The translations under genes were made by a program, and so were the position numbers. From contig URBJ01000049.1 in NCBI GenBank assembly GCA_900546005.1, forward strand, positions 1 to 15,713: 15,713 nt of DNA. The letters are read 5' to 3'. Source of the stretch: an uncultured Alistipes sp. (GTDB taxonomy: Bacteria > Bacteroidota > Bacteroidia > Bacteroidales > Rikenellaceae). Numbering within the stretch: the first letter of the stretch is position 1; each line of letters starts with the position of its first letter. The notes under the pieces are model-generated. The model saw nothing but the letters and a program-made list of their open reading frames with translations. It had not been told where the DNA came from and did not search any database. Shown piece after piece: positions 8,034 to 15,567 of this stretch.

Positions 8034-9206
8034 TCAAGCGTTTATTCGTGAATTGATAAGCGATGAGGCCATTTCCCGAGCCTCTCGATCGGTTTGTTCG
8101 TACTCTTCCAGAGTTTTGCAGTGTGTGGCAGGAATCCGGTTGAGGGTCTCTTCGTTGATGCGGGCGATCTCCGTAAAACGGATTTTTTCTGCCAAAAAAG
8201 CGGCTACGCCGACTTCGTTCGCCGCATTGAGTATGGCTCCGGCATTTCCTCCCGTTTTCAGACATTCGAATGCCAGTTTGAGGTTCGGAAACCGTCGGGT
8301 GTCGGGCTTGAAAAACTCGAGACGACGCAGTGTGCAGAAATCGAGCCGTTTTCCCGTTAGCGGCAGCCGCTGCGGGAAGGTAAGGGCATATTGTATCGGC
8401 AGGTGCATGTCCGGCGTCCCGATCTGGGCTTTGATCGCTCCGTCCTGAAATTGAACCATCGAGTGGATGATCGACCCCGGATGGATTACAACGTCGATCT
8501 GATCCGGCCGTAAACCGAACAACCACCGGGCCTCGATCACCTCGAAACCTTTGTTCATCAGTGAGGCCGAATCGATCGTTACCTTTGCACCCATATGCCA
8601 GTTGGGATGGTTCAGCGCCTGTTCGACGCCGACCTGTTTCATCTCCTCGAGCGATTTGTGCAGAAAGGGCCCGCCCGAAGCCGTCAGGATAATCTTGTCG
8701 ATCGGCGTATTCTCGCCCGCGAGGCACTGGAAGATTGCCGAGTGTTCCGAATCGACAGGCAGGATCGGAGCGTGGTGTTCGGCAGAGAGTCGGGTGATGA
8801 TCTCTCCGGCGACAACCAGACACTCCTTGTTGGCTAATGCGACCTTTTTCCCGTGCCGCAGAGCTTGGGCCGTCGGGAAGAGACCGCTGTATCCGACCAA
8901 CGCCATCACGACTGTATCCACTTCCGTCGAACAGACTACCTGCTCGAGCGATTCGCTTCCCGTGTACACTTTGATCGGGTAGTCGGCCAGTGCCTGGCAC
9001 AGCTGAGTATAGTATCGTTTATCGGCGATTACGACATTGTCCGGAAGAAATTCTACGGCCTGTTCGGCCAGTTTTTCCCATTGGCGGTTGGCCGTGAGTG
9101 TCGTTACTTCAAATCGGTCGGGGTAGTTTCTGACAATGTCGAGGGTCTGTGTCCCGATCGAACCGGTCGATCCCAGTATGGCCAATCGCTGTTTTATCGG
9201 TGTCAT
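8034..9206 (-). CDS. dxr: 1-deoxy-D-xylulose 5-phosphate reductoisomerase
   Basis: Dxr converts DXP to 2-C-methyl-D-erythritol 4-phosphate using NADPH, the committed step of the non-mevalonate isoprenoid pathway. The 390-residue product shows the nucleotide-binding loop LGSTGSIG (11-18), NKE (126-128), metal-binding VDSEH (151-155, Asp152 and Glu154), SGGPF (177-181), the flexible-loop PNWHMG (201-206) and the substrate/metal segment DSASLMNKGFE (212-222, with Asn218, Lys219 and Glu222). All expected catalytic residues are present. It sits between the M23-fold gene (63 bases upstream) and rseP (four bases downstream), consistent with one transcript. Confidence 0.98.
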   Translation of the reverse strand: MTPIKQRLAILGSTGSIGTQTLDIVRNYPDRFEVTTLTANRQWEKLAEQAVEFLPDNVVIADKRYYTQLCQALADYPIKVYTGSESLEQVVCSTEVDTVVMALVGYSGLFPTAQALRHGKKVALANKECLVVAGEIITRLSAEHHAPILPVDSEHSAIFQCLAGENTPIDKIILTASGGPFLHKSLEEMKQVGVEQALNHPNWHMGAKVTIDSASLMNKGFEVIEARWLFGLRPDQIDVVIHPGSIIHSMVQFQDGAIKAQIGTPDMHLPIQYALTFPQRLPLTGKRLDFCTLRRLEFFKPDTRRFPNLKLAFECLKTGGNAGAILNAANEVGVAAFLAEKIRFTEIARINEETLNRIPATHCKTLEEYEQTDREAREMASSLINSRINA

Positions 9207-9269
9207 TTGTCTGTTTGCAGAAGAGTTTTAGTGGGCGGTATTCCGAGGGTTTTCGTTTGTCAATCGGTT

Positions 9270-10145
9270 TTAAAACACGACAAACCGTTCCGGATCGATC
9301 GGAATCCCGTTTTGCCATAATTCAAATTCAAAAATGTTTTGTTGGGTGCCATTCGAAGGGGTTTCGCCTCCGGCATATCCGATGATCTCTCCACTCGATA
9401 CCCGATCGCCCGTTTTTTTCAGAACGCTGGTATTGTGTCGGTATATGGAGAGCATATTGTCGATGTGTTGGATCATGAGCGAGAAGCCGTTTTCGGGGCT
9501 CCATGAGGAGGAAATGACGGTTCCGTCCATTACGGCCATCACCTGCTGGTCGGGGCTTACGGCGAGCGTCACCCCGTAACGGTGATCGATCGGACTGAAC
9601 CGTTCGGTTACGACACCTTTGACCGGGGTGAAGAGGTCCATCGCATTACGCAAGGAACGGCGGGCGACCTGCGGATCGTTCAGGCTGTATATTCCGCCTG
9701 CACGCTCCATCTGCGAGCGCAGAATCGAATCCTCGACAATGGAAGCAATGATCGAGTTGTTCTTTTTCGAGGTATCGGTGGCGGTGACGTTGTTGCGTGT
9801 GACCGGATTCTTCCCGGCCATGATCAACGATATGTTTTCGCTGTATATCTGCATGTTGCGGATCTCCTGTTCCAAGGAGTCGAGCCGGACGATGTTTTCG
9901 ATCAACAGCGTGCGCGACTTGTTGCCCGGATAGCCCGGAATCAAATCCAGTATCGGCGTATAGGCCACCGTCGTGGTAATGATGATGAAGAGCACGAGGA
10001 TCAGTGCGAGGAATCCCGCCAGCAGATTGAGCGGACTGATATACATATACCACACCTCCCTGTCCGAGTGCAGGTTGCGTATGCTGACGCGGTGCTTCTC
10101 GCGCAGGTTGTGGAGGAAGTAGGCAATGCTTTTCTTTAGGTTCAT
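9270..10145 (-). CDS. Membrane-anchored M23 (LytM)-fold protein, probably catalytically dead
   Basis: The 291-residue protein has a basic cytoplasmic N-terminus (1-36), one membrane helix (about 41-62), a periplasmic stretch with a short coiled coil (about 80-110) and a C-terminal LytM/M23 fold (about 172-288). Active M23 endopeptidases need HxxxD and HxH zinc/catalytic residues. Here the HYGVD-type segment reads RYGVT (189-193), and the HLHFE-type segment reads IFEFE (271-275). Only the histidine of the YRH segment (237) is kept. By analogy with EnvC and NlpD it may bind and activate a peptidoglycan amidase rather than cut cross-links; that is inference. It is the first gene of the run with dxr, rseP and radA and has its own promoter. 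The fold is fairly sure, the loss of activity likely, the role open. Confidence 0.85.
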   Translation of the reverse strand: MNLKKSIAYFLHNLREKHRVSIRNLHSDREVWYMYISPLNLLAGFLALILVLFIIITTTVAYTPILDLIPGYPGNKSRTLLIENIVRLDSLEQEIRNMQIYSENISLIMAGKNPVTRNNVTATDTSKKNNSIIASIVEDSILRSQMERAGGIYSLNDPQVARRSLRNAMDLFTPVKGVVTERFSPIDHRYGVTLAVSPDQQVMAVMDGTVISSSWSPENGFSLMIQHIDNMLSIYRHNTSVLKKTGDRVSSGEIIGYAGGETPSNGTQQNIFEFELWQNGIPIDPERFVVF

Positions 10146-10171
10146 GAGTCCGTTTGCTACGAATCAGTCTA

Positions 10172-10204
10172 CAAAGATAGTAATTTCTATCGGCTAACGG
10201 CAAA
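10172..10204 (-). promoter_or_regulatory. Promoter of the M23-fold/dxr/rseP/radA transcript
   Basis: On the minus strand TTTG (10201-10204), 21 bases, then TATCTTTG (10172-10179), an exact -7 match with a slightly long spacer. Transcription would start about 20 bases before the ATG at 10145. I see no comparable promoter in the short gaps between the four genes. Confidence 0.6.
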
Positions 10205-10252
10205 ACGTAGAAAATATAAAGATTATTTTAGGAATCTTTTATTCCGGTATAT

Positions 10253-10282
10253 TTTGAAAATAAGTTATTAAGTGTAAATTTG
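10253..10282 (+). promoter_or_regulatory. Promoter of the sugar operon
   Basis: TTTG (10253-10256), 18 bases, then TAAATTTG (10275-10282) is an exact Bacteroidota consensus match in an AT-rich stretch. Transcription would start around 10289, leaving an unusually long leader of about 135 bases before the ATG at 10425. Confidence 0.7.
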
Positions 10283-10294
10283 CATAGGGAATGT

Positions 10295-10397
10295 CCGGTC
10301 GTCTTGTCTGGAGCGACTGGTTGTGAAGTCGTTTCATCGGAATCCGGTGTCTGGGGGGCGTGAAGAGAGTCTGCTCCCGAAACGGTCCGGGAAACGA
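10295..10397 (+). other. Structured 5' leader of the sugar operon
   Basis: The leader can form hairpin I, CCGGTCG (10295-10301) with CGACTGG (10314-10320), seven pairs including one G-U, loop of 12. It can also form a larger element II: TCGTTTC (10329-10335) with GAAACGA (10391-10397), then CGGA (10338-10341) with TCCG (10386-10389), then CCG (10344-10346) with CGG (10383-10385), stacked with small internal loops. I do not recognise a known riboswitch class, and no terminator-type T run follows. The pairings are read directly from sequence; a regulatory role is inferred. Confidence 0.4.
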
Positions 10398-10424
10398 TAA
10401 ATTGATTTTTTAACGAAACATAAT

Positions 10425-11339
10425 ATGTTGAAACCTACACTTTTGGTTCTTGCTGCGGGCATGGGATCCCGCTATGGGTCATTGAAACAGATGGATGGTG
10501 TCGGCCCCAACGGGGAGGCCATCATCGACTACTCCATTTACGATGCGATACGGGCCGGATTCGGACGTGTCGTTTTTGTAATTCGGCACACGTTCGAAAA
10601 GGAGTTCCGCGAAATGTTTACACCGGAACGCTTCGGGGGTAAGATCGATATCGATTTCGTATTTCAGGAACTCGACAAATTGCCGGAAGGATTCACCGTT
10701 CCGGCCGATCGGGTGAAACCGTGGGGAACGAATCATGCCGTGATGATGGCCGAAGGGGTGATCAAGGAGGAGCCCTTTGCGGTGATCAACTCCGACGACT
10801 TCTACGGTGCCGAAGCCTACAAAACGATCGGAGACTATTTGCGCAGCGTATCGGGTCAGCAGAACCACTACTGTATGGTCGGATATGAATTGAAAAATAC
10901 GCTTTCCGACTATGGATCGGTATCCCGGGGTATCTGCGGGTTGGACAATAACGGAAACCTTACCTCGATGGTGGAGCGGACCAAAATCGAACGACACAAC
11001 GGCAAGATCGTCTATGAGGATGAAAAGGGCGATCTGTTCCCGTTGGCTGAGGATACGCTCGTTTCGATGAACATGTTCGGCTTTACGCCCGACTATTTCA
11101 AATACTCCAAAGACTATTTCAGCGCTTATCTGAAAGAGAATATCAATAATCCGAAATCGGAGTTCTATATTCCGACGATGGTCAACAAATTGGTCAAGGA
11201 GGGTCGTGTTCAGCTTCGCGTGCTGCACAGTTCGGCACAGTGGTTCGGGGTGACCTATAAGGAGGACCGTCCGGCCGTTGTAGAGCGGATTCGTCGTCAG
11301 ATCGAAGCGGGAATCTATCCCGAAAAACTTTGGAATTAA
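10425..11339 (+). CDS. Sugar-phosphate nucleotidyltransferase-like protein
   Basis: The 304-residue product has the fold signature of the nucleotidyltransferase (GT-A-like) superfamily, whose members join a sugar 1-phosphate to a nucleoside triphosphate to make a nucleotide sugar. Visible motifs are the nucleotide-binding loop LAAGMGSRYG (9-18) with Lys21, PWGTNHA (99-105), and the metal-binding segment INSDDFYG (121-128). No left-handed beta-helix acyltransferase tail is present, so it is not GlmU-like. The exact sugar and nucleotide cannot be read from sequence. Its place before galM and a sugar symporter suggests handling of a hexose such as galactose or glucose. It is the first gene of the operon, with galM starting 11 bases after its stop. 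Confidence 0.85.
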   Translation: MLKPTLLVLAAGMGSRYGSLKQMDGVGPNGEAIIDYSIYDAIRAGFGRVVFVIRHTFEKEFREMFTPERFGGKIDIDFVFQELDKLPEGFTVPADRVKPWGTNHAVMMAEGVIKEEPFAVINSDDFYGAEAYKTIGDYLRSVSGQQNHYCMVGYELKNTLSDYGSVSRGICGLDNNGNLTSMVERTKIERHNGKIVYEDEKGDLFPLAEDTLVSMNMFGFTPDYFKYSKDYFSAYLKENINNPKSEFYIPTMVNKLVKEGRVQLRVLHSSAQWFGVTYKEDRPAVVERIRRQIEAGIYPEKLWN

Positions 11340-11350
11340 ACGAACGAATT

Positions 11351-12412
11351 ATGGATATCGAACAAAAAGTGTGGGGAATTACGCCCGAAGGGGAGGCCGT
11401 AGTTCTGTATAAATTGACCAATGCGCACGGAGCTTCCGTAGAGTTGACCAACTTCGGGGCTACGGTCGTATCGATCGAGGTGCCGGATCGAGAGGGAAAA
11501 CTTGCCGATGTGGCGTTGGGCTACGATGATTTCAAGAGCTATAAGAACGACGGGCCGTGTATGGGAAAGACCGTCGGCCGTTTTGCCAACCGGATCGGAA
11601 ACGCCCGCTTTGTGTTGGACGGCAAGGAGTATAGATTGAGCGCAAACTGTGCCGGAGGACACCACATTCATGGTGGAGGAACGGAGGGTTTTGCCAATAA
11701 GGTGTGGGAGAGTCGGGTCGAGACGGATCGCGTGGTCTTTTCGCTGTTCAGTCCCGATGGAGATCAGGGCTATCCCGGCGATTTACAGGCCGAGGTGGTT
11801 TACGACTGGTCGGATGACTGTGAATTGGAGATCACCTATTATGCAAAAACTTCGGCTCCGACGATTATCAACCTGACCAACCACTCCTATTTCAATTTGA
11901 AGGGGGAAGATCGTCCGGGTGCGATGGATCAGCAGCTCAAGCTGAACTCCCATAAGTATCTGCGTTACGATGCCAACTGCATCTGTACGGGAGAATTGGT
12001 CGATGTCGAGGGTACGCCGATGGATTTTACGGAGTTCAAGCCACTGTCCCGGGATATCGATGCAGATTACGAACCGTTGCGTTACGGATCGGGTTACGAT
12101 CAGAGTTGGGCGATCGACGGATATGAGAAAGGGAAACTCTCCGAAGCCGGCATTCTGTATGATCCGGAGAGTGGACGGCGCTTGCGGATCATGACGACCC
12201 AACCGTCGATCCATATCTATGCGGGCAACTTCCTGAAGGGGTGTCCGCGCAGCATCAGCGGTCACGAATACGATAACCGTGCAGGAGTGGCCATCGAGTG
12301 TCAGGCCTACCCGAACAGTCCGAATTGTGCGAACTTCCCGAGTACGGTGTTGCGTCCCGGAGAGTTGTACAACGAAAAGATCGTCTTCCGTTTCGAAACG
12401 GATACTCATTAA
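11351..12412 (+). CDS. galM: Aldose 1-epimerase (galactose mutarotase)
   Basis: GalM interconverts alpha and beta anomers of hexoses, supplying the anomer used by the kinase in the Leloir pathway. The 353-residue product keeps the substrate and catalytic residues of the family: NRIGNARF (80-87, Arg81), GGHHIHGG (102-109, His107), NHSYFNLKG (177-185, His178), Asp250 in SGYDQSWA, and catalytic Glu316 in AIECQAYPNSPN. I chose the ATG at 11351. An in-frame ATG at 11330 would overlap the previous stop and add seven residues (MELNERI) that look like untranslated spacer. No signal peptide is seen, so the enzyme is probably cytoplasmic. Confidence 0.95.
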   Translation: MDIEQKVWGITPEGEAVVLYKLTNAHGASVELTNFGATVVSIEVPDREGKLADVALGYDDFKSYKNDGPCMGKTVGRFANRIGNARFVLDGKEYRLSANCAGGHHIHGGGTEGFANKVWESRVETDRVVFSLFSPDGDQGYPGDLQAEVVYDWSDDCELEITYYAKTSAPTIINLTNHSYFNLKGEDRPGAMDQQLKLNSHKYLRYDANCICTGELVDVEGTPMDFTEFKPLSRDIDADYEPLRYGSGYDQSWAIDGYEKGKLSEAGILYDPESGRRLRIMTTQPSIHIYAGNFLKGCPRSISGHEYDNRAGVAIECQAYPNSPNCANFPSTVLRPGELYNEKIVFRFETDTH

Positions 12413-12461
12413 CCCTTCGCTTCTCAAGAACCAGTTATTAACCTAAAAATAAAAGTTATAG

Positions 12462-13754
12462 ATGGAATCTACAAAACAAAAAAGTTATGTGCTGCCGATC
12501 ATTATGATGTTCGCGCTCTTCTTCATGATTGCGTTCGTTACGGGGCTTCAGAATCCGATGGGAATCATCGTGAAGAACCAGTTCGGTGCATCGAATTTCA
12601 TGTCCCAGCTGGGTAATGCGGCGAACTTCATCGCTTATGCGTTCATGGGTCTTCCGGCAGGTATCATGTTGCAACGATTTGGCTACAAGAAGACCGCTTT
12701 GGCCGCGATTATGATCGGTTTTATTGGGGTATTGATCTCTTATATTTCGGGAATCGTAGAGAGCTTCGGTGTCTATCTGGTCGGAGCCTTTATCTCGGGC
12801 TTCTCGATGTGTATGCTCAATACGGTAGTCAACCCGATGTTGAATACGTTGGGTGGCGGTGGAAATCGCGGAAACCAGTTGGTACAGTTCGGCGGTTCGT
12901 GCAATTCGATCGGTGCGACAATCGTCCCCGTGTTGGTCGGATATCTGATCGGCGGACAGGTGGATACGGCTTCGATCAGCGATGCCAATCCGGCACTGTT
13001 CTTGGCGATGGGTATCTTTGCGTTAGCCTTTATCGTGTTATCGTTTGTCCGCATTCCGGAACCCCATTTGGCAGCGGCTGCCGAGATGAAAAAGGAGAAA
13101 GACAAACACAGCCCGTTCTCATTCCGTCATTTCTTATTGGGAACCTTGGCGATCTTCTTTTATGTCGGCGTTGAGGTCGGAATTGCCAATACGGCGAACC
13201 TTTTTATGACTGAGAGTGTCGATAAAGGCGGTCTGGGAATCGATACGACCATTGCAGGAACGATTGTCGGAACCTATTGGTTTTTGATGCTGATCGGACG
13301 TCTTATCGGAGGAGTGATCGGAAGCCGGGTTTCCAGCCGGGCCATGTTGACGACGGTTAGCGCAGTGGCTGCTCTCTTCATTCTTTTGGCGATATTCAGC
13401 CCGCTGACCTCAACGGTAAATATGCCGGTGTTCAAATCGGATATTTCGTTCGGTTTGGCTGAGGTGCCCATCGGAGTGATGTTTATGATCCTGTGCGGAT
13501 TGTGTACCTCGGTTATGTGGGGCAATATCTTCAATCTGGCTGTCGAAGGTTTGGGTAAATACACGGCGGCTGCATCGGGTATCTTCATGGTGATGGTTTG
13601 CGGTGGTGGTATCCTGCCGTTGATTCAAGGTTATGTGGCTGACGGCTTCGGTTTCTTGAGCAGTTTCTGGGTGATCATCGTGGCATTGGCCTACATGCTG
13701 TTCTATGCTCAAGTTGGATCCAAGAATGTTAATAAGGATATTCCGGTAGACTAA
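12462..13754 (+). CDS. FHS-family sugar/H+ symporter (major facilitator superfamily)
   Basis: The 430-residue product is very hydrophobic, with about twelve membrane helices in two halves separated by a charged cytoplasmic loop (about 200-220, rich in Lys and Glu). The first half has the MFS loop 2-3 signature in altered form, ending RFGYKK (72-77), and an N-x4-P motif (Asn120, Pro125). The overall pattern resembles the L-fucose permease / glucose-galactose transporter (FHS) group. With galM and a nucleotidyltransferase immediately upstream, glucose or galactose is the likelier cargo, but fucose or another hexose is possible. It is separated from galM by 49 bases without an evident promoter or terminator and is followed by a terminator. 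Confidence 0.88.
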   Translation: MESTKQKSYVLPIIMMFALFFMIAFVTGLQNPMGIIVKNQFGASNFMSQLGNAANFIAYAFMGLPAGIMLQRFGYKKTALAAIMIGFIGVLISYISGIVESFGVYLVGAFISGFSMCMLNTVVNPMLNTLGGGGNRGNQLVQFGGSCNSIGATIVPVLVGYLIGGQVDTASISDANPALFLAMGIFALAFIVLSFVRIPEPHLAAAAEMKKEKDKHSPFSFRHFLLGTLAIFFYVGVEVGIANTANLFMTESVDKGGLGIDTTIAGTIVGTYWFLMLIGRLIGGVIGSRVSSRAMLTTVSAVAALFILLAIFSPLTSTVNMPVFKSDISFGLAEVPIGVMFMILCGLCTSVMWGNIFNLAVEGLGKYTAAASGIFMVMVCGGGILPLIQGYVADGFGFLSSFWVIIVALAYMLFYAQVGSKNVNKDIPVD

Positions 13755-13783
13755 TCGGAGTGATCTGTTGAATGAATAAACCA

Positions 13784-13822
13784 AGGGAGCGGCTATCGAA
13801 TTTGGCCGCTCTCTGTTATTTT
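13784..13822 (+). terminator. Intrinsic terminator after the sugar symporter gene
   Basis: GGGAGCGGC (13785-13793) pairs with GCCGCTCTC (13805-13813), nine pairs with one G-U, extended by one A-T pair at the base, followed by TGTTATTTT (13814-13822). The loop is 11 bases. The T run is interrupted, so some read-through is likely, and the next gene starts only eight bases further on with no visible promoter of its own. Confidence 0.75.
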
Positions 13823-13830
13823 AATGAACG

Positions 13831-15567
13831 ATGAAAAAGTTGATTTTTTGGGGAGTGGTCGGAGCGCTTTTGGCGATCTGTCCGCAAGGTGTCGGCGCGC
13901 AGGGTGTGCAGAGCGATCAGTGGGCGGCGACGGATGGCCTCGGACGAAAATTGCCCGACAGAGAGCAGACTCGGGCCCGGCGTGATGACCGGAAAGTAGC
14001 TCTTTTTTACTGGACGTGGCATACCTCTCCGATTACCGATTATCGCCGGATCGGCAACATTACTCAGATTCTTAAAGAGCACCCCGAAGCGATTGAAGAT
14101 TTCTATCATCCGGCGTGGGATACCGGAGGAAACTCCTACTTCTGGGACGAACCCCTGTTCGGGTATTACCGGACAACCGATCCGTGGGTACTGCGCAAAC
14201 ACGCCGAAATGTTGGCCGATGCCGGGGTGGATGTCGTGTTTTTCGACTGTACGAACGGCTCCTTTACGTGGAAGTCCTCCTACGATGCGTTGATCGATGT
14301 GTGGACGCAGGCACAGCAGGATGGAGTCAATGTACCGAAGATTGCCTTTATGTTGCCGTTCGGACCGATCGAGGAGTCGCTGGTTTCACTTAGGATGTTG
14401 TACGAGGACCTCTACAAATCGGGGCGGGCCAAGAACCTTTGGTTTTACCTGCACGGAAAGCCCTGCATCATGGCCTATCCCGACAACCTGACCGACTCAA
14501 AAGAGGACCGGGAGATCGCACAATTCTTCACTTTCCGCCCCGGGCAGCCCGACATTGTGGACGGTCCTATGCGTCCCGACCAATGGGGATGGCTCGAGAC
14601 CTATCCGCAGCATAAGTATGTGGAACGTCCGGATGGCAGTTGCGAGCAGATGGTGGTCTGTGTAGCCCAGAATACGAATGCGGCAAGCGGAGGGCACTGC
14701 TGTGCTTTCAATGCACCCGGCACATACGGTCGCAGTTATACCCAGCAGCACGGACAGGATACCCGTGAGGATGCCTACCTGTACGGGTTGAACATTCAGG
14801 AGCAGTGGGATTATGCCCTGTCGTGCGACCCCGATCTGATTTTCGTTACGGGCTGGAATGAGTTCATTGCCGGGAAACACATCGGATGGCATCCTGCTCG
14901 ACCGTACTATCCGTTTGCTTTCCCCGATCAGTTCGATTGGGAACGGAGCCGCGACATCGAACCGGTCAAGGCTTGGGGGGACAAAGGCGATGTTTACTAC
15001 ATCCAACTGGTAGATAATATTCGCCGGTATAAGGGCGTTTCCGAGCCATCTGAGGTTTCGGCGCCCCAAAGCTTCAGTATTGGACGTTTCAAAGGCTGGG
15101 ACGATGTATTGCCCGATTTTCGCCACTACAAGGGGAATACGATGCACCGCAGCAGTCCGGGGCATGCGGATATGTTCTATACCAATACGACGGGGCGGAA
15201 CGATATAGTGGATGCAAAAGTGGCTCGGGACCGGCGGTATGTCTACTTTTATGTCGAGACGGCTGAAAATCTGACTCCGGAGAGCGATCCGAACTGGATG
15301 ATGCTCTTCATCGACACCGACCGCGACAAGTCAACCGGATGGGCCGGATACGAATTTGTTTTAAACGAAGAGTCACCCGAGCAGGGGCAATGCGTTTTGT
15401 CCCGTAGTGTTGGTTCGGAGTGGGGATGGGAGCGTGTCGGAACGGTCGATTATGCGGTCGATGGGAATCGTATGGAGATTCGCATTCCTCGCTCGCTTCT
15501 GAAGCTGGACGGGTCGCTCAATTTTGAATTCAAGTGGAGCGATAACATGCAGGAAGAGGGAAATATT
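13831..15567 (+). CDS. Secreted GH71/GH99-like glycoside hydrolase (3' end replaced by foreign sequence)
   Basis: About 579 residues are genuine. A signal peptide (1-23, cleavage likely at VGA|Q) points to export. The N-terminal part resembles the GH71/GH99-like barrel group: KVALFYWTWHT (55-65), DAGVDVVFFDCTNG (130-143), and VTGWNEFIAG (339-348), which recalls the WNE catalytic-region motif of GH99-type endo-mannan enzymes. Residues from about 415 form a beta-rich C-terminal domain with MLFIDTDRDKSTGW (491-504), of the DOMON/CBM9-like type found on such proteins. Substrate is unknown; a mannan or other host or fungal glycan would fit the group. The frame loses this family's sequence after QEEGNI (574-579) and continues as PurM, so the native C-terminus is missing. 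It sits just past a terminator and may be read by leakage. Confidence 0.75.

Noticed and set aside
11330..11350. Upstream in-frame ATG for galM
   Set aside because: It overlaps the stop of the preceding gene and would add MELNERI with no family support. The ATG at 11351 matches the usual GalM N-terminus.
13831..13900. Possible lipoprotein signal in the glycoside hydrolase (Cys17)
   Set aside because: The residue before the cysteine is Ile rather than Gly/Ala/Ser, and a normal signal peptidase I site (VGA|Q) follows, so secretion by the standard signal peptide is likelier.
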